Below are positions 33,766 through 44,150 of a stretch of DNA of 64,000 nt, one piece after another. Positions within the stretch are counted from its first letter, which is position 1. Each line of letters starts with the position of its first letter. Made by a program: the position numbers and the translations under genes. Origin of the DNA: Streptomyces sp. TS71-3 (GTDB lineage Bacteria; Actinomycetota; Actinomycetes; Streptomycetales; Streptomycetaceae); assembly GCF_018327685.1 (NCBI RefSeq), contig NZ_BNEL01000003.1:3224001-3288000 (forward strand), in the 5' to 3' direction. Below the pieces are notes generated by a model. That model was given only the letters and a program-made list of their open reading frames with translations, ran no database searches and was not told the DNA's origin.

Positions 33766-35199
33766 TCACGCCCGGTCGAGCAGTGGGCCGGCGTCGGACA
33801 GCACCCCGCCGATCCTCGCCAGTGCGGCCTCGTCCCGCTCGACGGCGTCGAGTACCGGGCCCTCGGCCGTCCTCCACCGCTGGGCCACCGCCGCGGGATC
33901 CTCGCCCGTGAGGACGCCGGCGGCCTGGGCGGCGGCACCCAGCGCCACCAGTTCCTTGGCCTCGGGGATCTGAACCGGCCGCCCGGACAGCCGGCGTACC
34001 GTCTCCTGCCAGGCCGTGCCCCGCGCGCCGCCCCCGATCAGCAGCAGCGGGGTCGAGCGGTCCGCATCCTCGTCCAGCACCAGGTCCAGAGCGCCCAGCA
34101 ACGAGTGCACCGCGCCGTCGTAGGCCGCCTGGAGCAGCTGCCCGGCCGTCGTCTCGTGGCGCAGGCCGTGCAGCAGGCCGGAAGCGCCCGGCAGCGCGGG
34201 GGTCCGCTCGCCGTCCAGGAAGGGCAGGAGGGTGACCTCGCCGCCCGGTTCGACCGCCTCGCGGTCCCGGCCGAGCAGCGCGGCGATCCGGTCGACGGCG
34301 AGGGTGCAGTTGAGGGTGCACGCCAGGGGCAGCCAGTCGCCGCGGGTATCGGCGAAACCGGCGACCGTGCCGGTGGCGTCCGTCGGACGGTTCCGCGACA
34401 CCGCGTAGACCGTGCCGGACGTGCCGAGGCTGAGCACCGGAGTGCCGGGCCGCAGTCCGAGACCGAGCGCGGCGGCCGCGTTGTCGCCGGTCCCGGGAGC
34501 CACCAGCGTGCCCCTGGCGAACGGCAGGTCACTGCCGTCGCGGACCGTGCCGGCGACCTCTCCGGGACGCACGACCCGGGGCAGTTTCGCGGGATCGAGC
34601 CCCACCCGGCCCAGGATGTCCTCGTCGTACGACTCGGTGGACGACGCCCACCAGCCCGTCCCGGAGGCATCGCCGCGATCGGTGGTGCCCGTTCCCGTCA
34701 GACGCTCGGTCAGGTAGTCGTGGGGGAGCCGGACGGCGGCGGTGGCGCGGGCGGCCTCGGGCTCGTGCTCGGTGAGCCACGCCCACTTGGTGACCGTGAA
34801 CGACGGGCCCGGGACGCTGCCGAAGCGGTCCGCCCACACCTTGGCACCGCCCAGCTCATCGATGAGCCGCTGCGCCTGCGCAGCCGACCGCACGTCGTTC
34901 CACAGCAGCGCAGGGCGCACCGGCCTGCCCTGGGCGTCCAGGGTGACCAGTCCGTGCTGCTGGCCGCCGACCGAGACCGCCGCCGCCTCGTGCGCCGCGT
35001 CTCCGCACTGCGCCAGCGCCTCCAGAAGGGCGCTCCACCACTGCTCGGGATCGCTCTCCCGGCCCGCGCCGGAGGTCACCGTGTGCCCCGCCTGTCCGCT
35101 CGCCACGACGCGTCCGGTGGCGACATCGACGACCAGGGCCTTCGTGGACTGGGTGGAGGTGTCCACCCCGACGACGAGTGGTCCATCGGCTGCTGTCAT
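33766..35199 (-). CDS. xylB: Xylulokinase
   Basis: The 477-residue FGGY kinase opens with VVGVDTSTQSTKALVVD (phosphate loop at 9-25), has VSVGGQQHGLVTLD near residue 75, a conserved PALLWNDVRS, a central PGTGDNAAAALGLGL near 235 and LLLIGGGARGTAWQETVRRL near 390. These are the xylulokinase features; it makes D-xylulose 5-phosphate with ATP. The ATG at 35199 has GGAGAG upstream. It is divergent from xylA across 186 bases and followed by the ROK regulator, so the three form one xylose locus. Confidence 0.94.
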   Translation of the reverse strand: MTAADGPLVVGVDTSTQSTKALVVDVATGRVVASGQAGHTVTSGAGRESDPEQWWSALLEALAQCGDAAHEAAAVSVGGQQHGLVTLDAQGRPVRPALLWNDVRSAAQAQRLIDELGGAKVWADRFGSVPGPSFTVTKWAWLTEHEPEAARATAAVRLPHDYLTERLTGTGTTDRGDASGTGWWASSTESYDEDILGRVGLDPAKLPRVVRPGEVAGTVRDGSDLPFARGTLVAPGTGDNAAAALGLGLRPGTPVLSLGTSGTVYAVSRNRPTDATGTVAGFADTRGDWLPLACTLNCTLAVDRIAALLGRDREAVEPGGEVTLLPFLDGERTPALPGASGLLHGLRHETTAGQLLQAAYDGAVHSLLGALDLVLDEDADRSTPLLLIGGGARGTAWQETVRRLSGRPVQIPEAKELVALGAAAQAAGVLTGEDPAAVAQRWRTAEGPVLDAVERDEAALARIGGVLSDAGPLLDRA

Positions 35200-35323
35200 C
35201 GGACTCTCCGTTTCTGCGGCGTGTACTGAACCTGTTCGTGCTGTTCGCCTCGGATTGCCCGGTTCGAGGGTCCTGAGATGTGCGATCCGATGCGTTCTGC
35301 GCTTCCCGGCTTCCCAGGGCTGC

Positions 35324-35333
35324 GTATGCATAC
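35324..35333. promoter_or_regulatory. GTATGCATAC palindrome in the xylB-xylA intergenic region
   Basis: A perfect 10-base palindrome, directly beside a TAGTAT -10-like element on the minus strand (xylB) and 53 bases before the xylA start. The AT-rich core is unusual for the region. A site for the ROK repressor is a reasonable guess. Confidence 0.4.
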
Positions 35334-35361
35334 TAATTTGTAAAGGGCCATGACGAAATAG

Positions 35362-36552
<1,191 letters not shown>

Positions 36553-36572
36553 CGCAGGCCGCCTCGCTCGGG

Positions 36573-36606
36573 CCGGGGCTGCGGGAGGCCGCTCCCGCAG
36601 CCCCGG
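36573..36606. terminator. 14-bp perfect inverted repeat after xylA
   Basis: CCGGGGCTGCGGGA (36573-36586) pairs exactly with TCCCGCAGCCCCGG (36593-36606) around a six-base loop, 20 bases after the xylA stop. It is the strongest hairpin in the window. Confidence 0.85.
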
Positions 36607-36788
36607 ACGGTTACGTGGCGCCGTCCGGTCACCTGGTGCTGCCCTGGGGCAAGCGCGCCTCGTGGCCGCTGGATCCCGGCGTGCTCCTCCCGGGGCGTCG
36701 CGTCCGGCGGGAGGGCGGCCGGGCGGCGTTCCGGCACAGAGGCTCCGACGAGACCCGGCCGCCATGGTGTCCGGGGAGCCTGGTGCCG

Positions 36789-38093
36789 TCAGCCGCCCTC
36801 CACGGCCTGGGCGAGTGCCGCGGCCGGGTCGGGAGCGGCGGGTCCTGCCGGCACCCAGTGATCGTGCTCCCGCCGGAAGGGCCACCAGCGGCCGTCCAGG
36901 TCCAGGCGCACCTGAGCCCGGCCGTCGTCCGTGGTCCAGCGGTTCCGATCCGCGTCCAGATGTGGGCGTTCGTCGTCGTCCCATGCCGCGTCGAGTACGG
37001 CACGCGCGCGTGCGTACGTCTCCGGTGCCGGCTCCAGCTCCTCCTCGAGCACCTCCAGCGCAACGGGCCCGCCCTGCGCCCAGGCGCGCACGGCCCGGGC
37101 GAGCGCGTCCGCGTCCCGGCCGGTGCCGGACGCCAGTCGTGCGGCGATCCGAGCACCCGCCCCCACGTCCGGCGCCGGTAGCGCAGCCGCGATCCGCACG
37201 GCGTCCTGAGCCAGGCTGAGCTCGTGCGGGGCCGGATACCGGCGGGTGAGCGCCGCCGTGAGCAGCCGGTGGGCCTCCTGCGCGGCACGCGCGGCGACGC
37301 ATTGCAGACCGTGGACGTCGATGCCGGGCACCGGGTCCGTGCCGGTGCCCAGGGCCGGCGGCGCTCCGGCCACGGCAGGGGCCCGGGGCGGAGCGGGCAA
37401 GGGCGGAAGGACGCTCCCGAGGGCATACGCTTCCGCGGCGTCCACTCCGCCCGTGCCGGACGGCTCGACCGGACTCGGCCCGGGGCTCTCCTCGTGGCCG
37501 CCTGCCGCCGAACGCTCCTGAAGCGCGTCCAGGACGTCCTGTTCGGCCCGGCCGCGCATCAGGAAGAGGACGAACGGGTCCGCGTCGAGGAGCCGGGCCA
37601 CCTGGTGGCACAGGGCCGCGGTGTGGCCGCAGTGGTCCCATGCGCCGCAGTCGCAGGCCGGTTCCAGTTCGCCCACGCCGGGGAGCAGGTCGACCCCGGC
37701 GGCCTGGGCGTCCGCCACGAGATGCGGCGGCATGTCACGCTCCAGGAGCGCCGCGATGTGCTCGGCACGACCGGCCGCCATGTCCAGCAACCGGTCCCAG
37801 CCCGTCTCGCTCAGCGGCTGGACGAGGACGTCCGAACGGTGTGCGGTGCGGTCGCGGTCCTCGACCACCGCGGTGATCCGCCCCGGCCGCACCGAGATCG
37901 CCCCGACGGCACCGGCACGGGCCAACCGGCGCCCCGCCTTGACCTGCTGGCCGTCCAGAGCCGAGTCCTCCAGGGCCTTCAGCCAGGCCTGCCCCCACCA
38001 GGTCCCGGCAAAGGCCTTCCCATGCGCGGGAGGTAGCGCTTCGAACGTCCGGACCCGCTCGTCATCCCGACCCCCGCCGTACTCGCCCGTCAT
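36789..38093 (-). CDS. SWIM zinc-finger domain protein
   Basis: The 434-residue protein contains a SWIM zinc finger, CDCGAWDHCGHTAAL (near residue 148), preceded by PGVGELEPA, and a conserved N-terminal block KAFAGTWWGQAWLKALED with the NGQQV-like turn and RGRAYARxGxV-like stretch seen in YeeF/SWIM proteins. SWIM proteins bind nucleic acid or protein; the family often lies next to SNF2 ATPases in actinobacteria. The middle (about 205-265) is Pro/Ala-rich. The start at 38093 is one choice; a GTG at 38114 would add seven residues. The upstream SNF2 gene ends 43 bases away, so they form one operon. Confidence 0.85.
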   Translation of the reverse strand: MTGEYGGGRDDERVRTFEALPPAHGKAFAGTWWGQAWLKALEDSALDGQQVKAGRRLARAGAVGAISVRPGRITAVVEDRDRTAHRSDVLVQPLSETGWDRLLDMAAGRAEHIAALLERDMPPHLVADAQAAGVDLLPGVGELEPACDCGAWDHCGHTAALCHQVARLLDADPFVLFLMRGRAEQDVLDALQERSAAGGHEESPGPSPVEPSGTGGVDAAEAYALGSVLPPLPAPPRAPAVAGAPPALGTGTDPVPGIDVHGLQCVAARAAQEAHRLLTAALTRRYPAPHELSLAQDAVRIAAALPAPDVGAGARIAARLASGTGRDADALARAVRAWAQGGPVALEVLEEELEPAPETYARARAVLDAAWDDDERPHLDADRNRWTTDDGRAQVRLDLDGRWWPFRREHDHWVPAGPAAPDPAAALAQAVEGG

Positions 38094-38136
38094 CTCGTCG
38101 TCCCGTCGTCGCACCCGTGCCGCCCGTCAGCCGCGT

Positions 38137-41100
38137 TCACCGGCCGCCTCCCCGCAGCTCGACCAGGTCCGCCAGCTCGGCGTCGGTCAGCTCGGTCAAC
38201 GCCGCCTCACCCGCCCCGAGCACCGCCTCGGCGAGCGCCTTCTTCCGCGCCAGCATGGCCGCGATGCGGTCCTCCACGGTGCCCTCCGCGATCAGCCGGT
38301 GCACCTGCACGGCCCGCGTCTGGCCGATGCGGTGGGCACGGTCGGTTGCCTGGTCCTCCACGGCGGGGTTCCACCAGCGGTCGTAGTGCACGACGTGTTC
38401 CGCGCGCGTGAGGTTGAGGCCCGTTCCCGCCGCCTTCAGCGACAGGAGGAACACCGGCGCCTCGCCGTCCTGGAAGCGGCGCACCAGAGCCTCCCGGGTG
38501 GCCACGGGAGTACCGCCGTGCAGGAGCAGCGTGCGCACTCCACGCGCGTTCAGATGCCTTTCGAGCAGGCGCGCCATCCGCACGTACTGCGTGAAGACCA
38601 GCACGCTGCCCTGCTCCGCCAGAATGGTGCCGAGCAGCTCGTCCAGCAGGTCCAGCTTTCCCGAACGGCCCTCGATCCGTGGATCGTCCTCCTTGAGGTA
38701 CTGCGCGGGGTGGTTGCAGATCTGTTTGAGCCCGGTGAGCAGCTTGACGATCAGGCCGCGCCGCGTGAGGCCGTCCGTGCCCGCGATGGCGGCGAGCGTC
38801 TCGCGGACCAGTGCCTCGTAGAGCCCCGTCTGCTCGGAGGTGAGAGGCACCGCAAGATCAGTCTCCGTCTTGGGTGGCAACTCCGGCGCGATACCGGGAT
38901 CCGACTTCCTGCGGCGCAGCAGGAACGGGCGGACCAGCCGGGCCAGCCGCTCCGCCGCCACCTGGTCCTGCGTGCCCTCCACGGCCCTGGCGTACTGGTT
39001 GCGGAAGCGGCCGAGCGTGCCGAGCAGCCCGGGAGTCGTCCAGTCCAGGATGGCCCAGAGCTCCGAGAGGTTGTTCTCGACGGGTGTGCCGGTGAGCGCC
39101 ACGCGGGCGCGTGCCGTGATCGTCCGGAGCTGTTTCGCCGTGGCCGAGTAGGGGTTCTTGATGTGCTGGGCCTCGTCCGCCACCAGCAGCCCCCAGGGGA
39201 CCTGGTCGAGATCGGCGGCGGCCAGCCGCATCGTCCCGTACGTGGTGACGACGATCTCGCCGGCCTCGAGTGCCTCCAGGCTCCGCTGCGTGCCGTGGAA
39301 ACGGCGCACGGCCGTCCCCGGCGCGAAGCGCTCCACCTCGCGCTGCCAGTTGCCCATCAGCGACGCCGGACAGACGACGAGGGCGGGCCCTTGTGTCGCC
39401 GTGTCCCTCTGGCGGTGCAGGTGCAGGGCGATCAGTGTGATCGTCTTGCCGAGGCCCATGTCGTCCGCGAGACAGCCGCCGAGGCCCAGCGACGTCATCC
39501 TGGCCAGCCAGCTCAGGCCGCGCACCTGGTAGTCGCGCAGCACGGCGGAGAGCGCAGGGGGCTGTCCGACGCTCGTGGCGGCCTCCGGCTCGGACAGAGC
39601 CGAACGCAGACGTGCCGGTACCTCCGTCGGCTCGACGTCGACCCGGCGTCCCGCCACCTCCGCGGAGCCCGTCAGCACCGCCCGCAGCGCGTCCATGGGA
39701 GCGACCCCGCGGTCCTGTTCGGCGCGCGCCAGGTGGGCCTCCTCGGGGTCGACCAGCACCCACTGGTCGCGCAGCCGGACCAGAGGGCGCTTCGACTCGG
39801 CCAGGTGGTCCAGTTCCTCCCTGGTCAGCAGCCGCCCGCCCAGCGCGAACCGCCACTGGAACGCGAGCAGTGCCTCGGCGGAGAAGAACGACATACCTTC
39901 TGCGAACGCCTCTGAGGGGCCGGCGGAGAAACCCGCCGCGCGCCTGCCGGAGGACGCCGCGCCCGCTGTCGCGCCGTCGTTCTCGGGGCCGACGACCGCC
40001 CTCGCGCTCAGCCCCCGGGCCAGGCGCCGGGGCCAGTGCACGTCGACACCGACAGCCGCCAGGGCCCGCGCCCCCTCGCCCAGCAGTTCGCTGATCTCGT
40101 CGTCCGCCACCTCCACGGCGCTGGGGACCGCGGCGGAGAGCAGAGGGCCGAGCGGTGCCCACGCGCGCGTGGCACGCCGCAGCGCCACCAGGACCTCCCA
40201 TCGGTCCTGGGGCCGGAAGGCGTCCCCCGCGCCGGGCGACTCGGCCCACACGTCGGCCGCATCGGCGACCACGGTCGGATCGTCGGCGCTGTGGACCTGT
40301 AGTACCGCTCGGAAACCAGAGACCGGTTCGCCGTCCTGCGCGGAGAGCACCAGCTCCGGTACCTCGATGCGCAGCGAGATCCGCACTCCGGCGTCGTGCC
40401 CGGCCGCGACCTCCCGTGCCCAGGGGAGCAGCGCGGCCACCTGCTGAGGTTCCACGGCCGCGAACGGCCGGCCCCCGGTGGCCAGGGGAGCGGCGGGAGA
40501 GCGCGGAAGCGTGTCCGCCACGGCGTCCAGGAAGGCCCGCAGCAGCCGCTCCGGTTCCGCGATCCGCAGTGGGCCCGAATGAGCCTCCGGGGCAGTGTCC
40601 GCGGTAAGAGCCTCCGGGGTCGGCTCCGCGTCCGGCACACCCGCAGGGGCCGCCGTGGACGGTGCCGAAGGATCCGACACGGGCAGGGCGTGAGCGGATG
40701 GCGGTGCCGCGGCGGCGAGTTCGCGGATCCGTCCCAGGTCCTCGGCGCGCAACGGCGCGCAGCGCCACGCGTCGTGTCCGCCCGGGGTCACGCCGGGGAG
40801 CAGGCTCCCTCGCGCCAGGAAGGACAGCGCCAGCAGCGAGGCAGCGCCCCAGAACGCCGCCGCCGGATCCGCGCCGGCGACGTCACGCGCGCGCGTGAGG
40901 ACGGGAAGGGCCCTGTGCACAGGCAGGCGCACGGCGGGCACCGAAACCGCCTCGACCCCCTCACCGCGGGGCAGCGCAACCGTCATCCGTGCTCTGCGGC
41001 CACCCGCACCCACGGGCGGTTCGGCTCCGTCCGGGCTCCAGAAGGCGAGGGTTCCCGTGCGGGGCGGATCGGCAGGGAGGAACACCACAGAGTAGAAGGC

Positions 41101-41238
41101 CAGTTCGAAGTCGGCTTCCGAGGCCCCTCCGGAGAGGCCTTCAGAGGTCTCCGAGGAAGAGGTGCCCGGGGGAGGGGCGTCTGAGGGAGAGGCGCCCGGG
41201 GGCGGCGGCACAGGAACGTGTGGCGCGGCGATGGCCAC
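38137..41238 (-). CDS. SNF2/RapA-family DEAD-type helicase-like ATPase
   Basis: The 1033-residue protein has a long variable N-terminal half and a C-terminal SNF2 motor. The motor shows Walker A LADDMGLGKTITLIAL (near residue 595), VVTTYGTMRLAA, Walker B VADEAQHIKN (near 685), LTGTPVENNLSELW, VFTQYVRM and the last helicase motif TDRAHRIGQTRAVQVHRL (near 983). It should move along duplex DNA and remodel bound protein. Its partner is the SWIM protein downstream. The GTG start at 41238 touches the GAGGA ribosome site with no spacer, so the true start may be slightly inside. The first 45 residues are Pro/Ser-rich. Confidence 0.9.
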   Translation of the reverse strand: MAIAAPHVPVPPPPGASPSDAPPPGTSSSETSEGLSGGASEADFELAFYSVVFLPADPPRTGTLAFWSPDGAEPPVGAGGRRARMTVALPRGEGVEAVSVPAVRLPVHRALPVLTRARDVAGADPAAAFWGAASLLALSFLARGSLLPGVTPGGHDAWRCAPLRAEDLGRIRELAAAAPPSAHALPVSDPSAPSTAAPAGVPDAEPTPEALTADTAPEAHSGPLRIAEPERLLRAFLDAVADTLPRSPAAPLATGGRPFAAVEPQQVAALLPWAREVAAGHDAGVRISLRIEVPELVLSAQDGEPVSGFRAVLQVHSADDPTVVADAADVWAESPGAGDAFRPQDRWEVLVALRRATRAWAPLGPLLSAAVPSAVEVADDEISELLGEGARALAAVGVDVHWPRRLARGLSARAVVGPENDGATAGAASSGRRAAGFSAGPSEAFAEGMSFFSAEALLAFQWRFALGGRLLTREELDHLAESKRPLVRLRDQWVLVDPEEAHLARAEQDRGVAPMDALRAVLTGSAEVAGRRVDVEPTEVPARLRSALSEPEAATSVGQPPALSAVLRDYQVRGLSWLARMTSLGLGGCLADDMGLGKTITLIALHLHRQRDTATQGPALVVCPASLMGNWQREVERFAPGTAVRRFHGTQRSLEALEAGEIVVTTYGTMRLAAADLDQVPWGLLVADEAQHIKNPYSATAKQLRTITARARVALTGTPVENNLSELWAILDWTTPGLLGTLGRFRNQYARAVEGTQDQVAAERLARLVRPFLLRRRKSDPGIAPELPPKTETDLAVPLTSEQTGLYEALVRETLAAIAGTDGLTRRGLIVKLLTGLKQICNHPAQYLKEDDPRIEGRSGKLDLLDELLGTILAEQGSVLVFTQYVRMARLLERHLNARGVRTLLLHGGTPVATREALVRRFQDGEAPVFLLSLKAAGTGLNLTRAEHVVHYDRWWNPAVEDQATDRAHRIGQTRAVQVHRLIAEGTVEDRIAAMLARKKALAEAVLGAGEAALTELTDAELADLVELRGGGR

Positions 41239-41486
41239 TCCTCAAATTTGACTAATGGGCGGCCGAGAGTACACCACGCGGATGCACGCGCGGAAACCCC
41301 GCGTCGCCGAGTCCCTGCCGGGTGCATGCACGGGGGTTCACCCCAGGAGCGGGGTGTTGCCAGCCCCCCTGCGTCCCGGGGTGCCGGCACCGGTCGTACC
41401 GGGGTGGCAGCGCCATGGTCCCGGGCAGTCACTCTGCGTACGTTTCCTGAGGTCAGTCCATACTTCACAGGACCGGAGACGTAACC

Positions 41487-42566
41487 ATGCCCCAGGCCGT
41501 GAGAACCCTCGAAGGACCCCCGCCGGATGTCGTCTCCTCCCTCGACAGGGGCAGCGACTTCGCGCCCCTGCTGCGGACGGTGCGGGGCCAGGGACTGCTC
41601 GACCGCCGTCTCGGCTGGTACGCCACCGGGATCACCGCCAATCTGCTGCTGCTCGCCGCCGTGGTCACCGGCATCGTTCTTTCGGGAAACTCCTGGTGGA
41701 CCCTGGCGCTGGCCCCGGTACTCGCGGTGCTGTCGGCCCGGACGGCCTTCATAGGCCACGACGCCGGGCACGCCCAGATATCCGGTGACCGTGCCGTCGG
41801 CCGGGCCATCGGGCTGGTCCACGGGAACCTCCTTCTGGGCATGAGCTACGGCTGGTGGAACGACAAGCACAACCGCCACCACGCCAACCCCAACCACACC
41901 GAGAAGGACCCGGACGTAGCCGCCGACGTGCTGGTGTTCACAAGCCGGCAGGCAGCCGTGCGCACCGGCTTCCGGAGCTGGCTCACGCGCAACCAGGCAT
42001 GGCTGTTCTTCCCCCTGACGCTCCTTGAGGGAGTGGCGCTCAAGGTCCACAGCTTCCGCAGCCTGCGGGAGCAGCCCCCGGGCAGGCGCCTGGTGGAGGC
42101 GTCGCTCCTGGCCGCCCACGTGATCGGGTACGCAGCCCTGCTGCTCTCCACCCTGTCGCCGGGCAAGGCCCTCCTCTTCGCGGCTCTCCACCAGGCACTC
42201 TTCGGCCTGCACATGGGCCTCGCATTCGCGCCCAACCACAAGGGCATGGAGATGCCCGACCCCGGCAAGGACCGATGGGACCACCTGCGCCGGCAGGTGC
42301 TCACGTCCCGCAACATCCGCGGGGGCGTGCTCACCGACTGGTTCCTCGGAGGGCTCAACTACCAGGTCGAGCACCATCTGTTCCCCAGCATGCCCCGCCC
42401 CCACCTGAGACTGGCCCAGCCCATGGTGCGCGCACACTGCCTCGGCCTCGGCGTCCCGTACACCGAGACCGGCCTCGTCGACTCCTATCGCCAGGCCCTG
42501 AGGCACATGCACGACGTCGGGGCGCCCCTGCGGGACGCCCGGCCCGGCTCCACCGGTGCCGCGTGA
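41487..42566 (+). CDS. Membrane fatty-acid (acyl-CoA) desaturase
   Basis: The 359-residue protein has all three histidine boxes of membrane desaturases: GHDAGH (90-95), HNRHH (128-132) and QVEHH (293-297), with four long hydrophobic helices between them. It inserts a double bond in acyl chains using a di-iron centre and oxygen, at the cytoplasmic membrane. The pattern is close to the delta-6/linoleoyl type desaturase group used for DesA3-like enzymes. The ATG at 41487 has GGAGACG upstream. Its promoter region (41239-41486) is shared with the divergent SNF2 gene. No dedicated ferredoxin or reductase gene is adjacent. Confidence 0.92.
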   Translation: MPQAVRTLEGPPPDVVSSLDRGSDFAPLLRTVRGQGLLDRRLGWYATGITANLLLLAAVVTGIVLSGNSWWTLALAPVLAVLSARTAFIGHDAGHAQISGDRAVGRAIGLVHGNLLLGMSYGWWNDKHNRHHANPNHTEKDPDVAADVLVFTSRQAAVRTGFRSWLTRNQAWLFFPLTLLEGVALKVHSFRSLREQPPGRRLVEASLLAAHVIGYAALLLSTLSPGKALLFAALHQALFGLHMGLAFAPNHKGMEMPDPGKDRWDHLRRQVLTSRNIRGGVLTDWFLGGLNYQVEHHLFPSMPRPHLRLAQPMVRAHCLGLGVPYTETGLVDSYRQALRHMHDVGAPLRDARPGSTGAA

Positions 42567-42647
42567 GATCGAGGTGAGACCGGCTGGAAGGAGTGAGTCC
42601 GGGTTTCGTAGGGGACGAGGCTCAGGGACGTCTCAGGGGCAGGGGGT

Positions 42648-42673
42648 GGAACTGTCGGGGACCGACGGTCGTT
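42648..42673 (+). promoter_or_regulatory. ECF-sigma-like promoter before the 60-residue membrane protein
   Basis: GGAAC (42648-42652) and CGTT (42670-42673) are 17 bases apart and 44 bases before the ATG at 42717, a shape like that of sigma-E/ECF promoters. A weak call from a short pattern. Confidence 0.35.
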
Positions 42674-42716
42674 TTTCACAGCAGAAGCGGCACCTGCCGC
42701 AGAGGAGGCAACACGC

Positions 42717-42899
42717 ATGTCTAAGAGAGCCAAGATCGCCGTTGGGGGTGTGGCGGTCGGACTGTTCCTGCTGATCTGGCTGCCCTGGTGGGCCGCGTTC
42801 CTGATCGTGGTGGGCGTGCCCGCGGCGGCCTATCTGGCGCTGGACCCCGGTCAGCGGCGCCGGCTGCGCCGTATCTCCCGCAAGGAGCTGGGCGGCTGA
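42717..42899 (+). CDS. Conserved 60-residue membrane protein
   Basis: The protein has a basic start (MSKRAKIAVGG), two short hydrophobic stretches around a WLPWWAAF turn (residues 8-42), and a basic tail PGQRRRLRRISRKELGG that should stay in the cytoplasm. An exact AGAGGAGG ribosome site lies ten bases before the ATG. Small proteins of this shape are conserved in streptomycetes, but I know no function. A possible ECF-type promoter lies upstream. Confidence 0.8.
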   Translation: MSKRAKIAVGGVAVGLFLLIWLPWWAAFLIVVGVPAAAYLALDPGQRRRLRRISRKELGG

Positions 42900-43047
42900 A
42901 CCCCGGCATCACACGACCCTCTGCCCACCAAGGGCCGATGTGGGGAGCACCCAGCCGCTCGACCGCGGCGCCCGCCCCCGGCCCTGGTACAGGTGCCGTT
43001 CAGGCCGGGTGGGGACGGGGCCGGTGGGTGAGGCGTGCCTTCCGCGG

Positions 43048-43923
43048 TCAGGAAGGACGCACGGCCATCTTGTCGAGCGCTTCCAGCAGCGCGGGCAGTT
43101 CCGGTCCGCGTCCGACGGGAAGCACCTCACCGGGCTCCTCGTCGAGCAGGACGAAGGCGATGTCGTCCGTTCTGGCGACCATCGACCAACCAGGTCCATC
43201 GGCGCGCAGCGTACGGGCCTCGCCCGAGGCGAAGGAGGAGCGGACCCGCCCGAGGGGAGGCGGGGCGTCGATATAGGCGCGCGCCTCGGCCAGCACCCGC
43301 TGGATGCCGCCGTGCGGCTTGCGCGTCTCCTTCTCGCCGCCTTCGCCGTCGTTCTTCGCCGCCTCGCCGCCCGCCGCTTCGCCGTCGGCTCCGTCACCGT
43401 CGCTGTCGGCAGCGAAGTCGGCGTCGTCGATCTGCTCCCGCCACACGGCCCACTGGAGCGCTATCTCGTCGGCACCCAGCCGGCGCTGCGCGGGGCCCCA
43501 GGTCTCGGTGTCGGGAGGCGTCAGGGGAGCCGCGTCGGCGTCCCCGGGATCCGGTTCGGGGTCGTGCGGGGCCGGCACACCCGGCGCCGCCACCGCCAGC
43601 GCGAGGGGCCAGCCGGCCAGGGCCGCCACCACGGAACGCTCATCGGGCGAGAGGTCGTACTCCATGCCGCAGTCCCAGGAGGCGATCGCCACGGCCACGA
43701 GCGACACGTCGTCCACCACGACGGTCCACCGGGCGCCCGCGCTGTCCTGCCCGAGCACCAGCCCGTACCCCTCGGCGTCCGGAAGCAGACTGAGTGCTTC
43801 GCACGCCTCTGGGTAGTCGTCGCCCAGCACGCTTGGAAACTGTGCAGGCGTCAGCAGCACCGCGGTCAGCACATACAGCGCGTCGTCTCCGGCGGCGACG
43901 GCTGCGTCATCCGTCACGGCCAT
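43048..43923 (-). CDS. Conserved acidic streptomycete protein, function unknown
   Basis: The 291-residue protein is soluble and acidic. It has two ordered parts: an N-terminal part (about 15-110, with YVLTAVLLTPAQFPSVLGDDYPE-like and WTVVVDDVSLVAVAIASWDCG segments) and a C-terminal part (about 215-291, with LADGPGWSMVARTDDIAFVLLDE-like text). Between them a low-complexity Asp/Gly/Glu run covers roughly residues 172-200. No enzyme motif is recognised. The ATG at 43923 has GAGGGGAAGG upstream. It converges on the small membrane protein gene. It may be a regulatory or SUKH-like domain protein, but that is a guess. Confidence 0.65.
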   Translation of the reverse strand: MAVTDDAAVAAGDDALYVLTAVLLTPAQFPSVLGDDYPEACEALSLLPDAEGYGLVLGQDSAGARWTVVVDDVSLVAVAIASWDCGMEYDLSPDERSVVAALAGWPLALAVAAPGVPAPHDPEPDPGDADAAPLTPPDTETWGPAQRRLGADEIALQWAVWREQIDDADFAADSDGDGADGEAAGGEAAKNDGEGGEKETRKPHGGIQRVLAEARAYIDAPPPLGRVRSSFASGEARTLRADGPGWSMVARTDDIAFVLLDEEPGEVLPVGRGPELPALLEALDKMAVRPS

Positions 43924-44150
43924 GTCGTCCTTCCCCTCGCTACGTCCGTCGGCGCACCTTAACCTTCGGCGATCAACTCGTCGAGTGCGGGTGAGCAGGA
44001 AAGTCAGGCGAACCGTGCGCTATGGGGCGGTCGTCCCACCGACCAGGGGAAATGCGCGGCGGATGGTGCCCACCGTGCGGTCGTGGCGGGGCTGTTCGTG
44101 CCGCGACGGGGCCCCGGGGCCGGACAGATCGCTGCCGCCGCTGCGGACAC

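Noticed and set aside
36607..36788. A short plus-strand gene after the xylA terminator
   Set aside because: The frame has no ribosome site, unusual composition and runs into the antisense of the SWIM gene.
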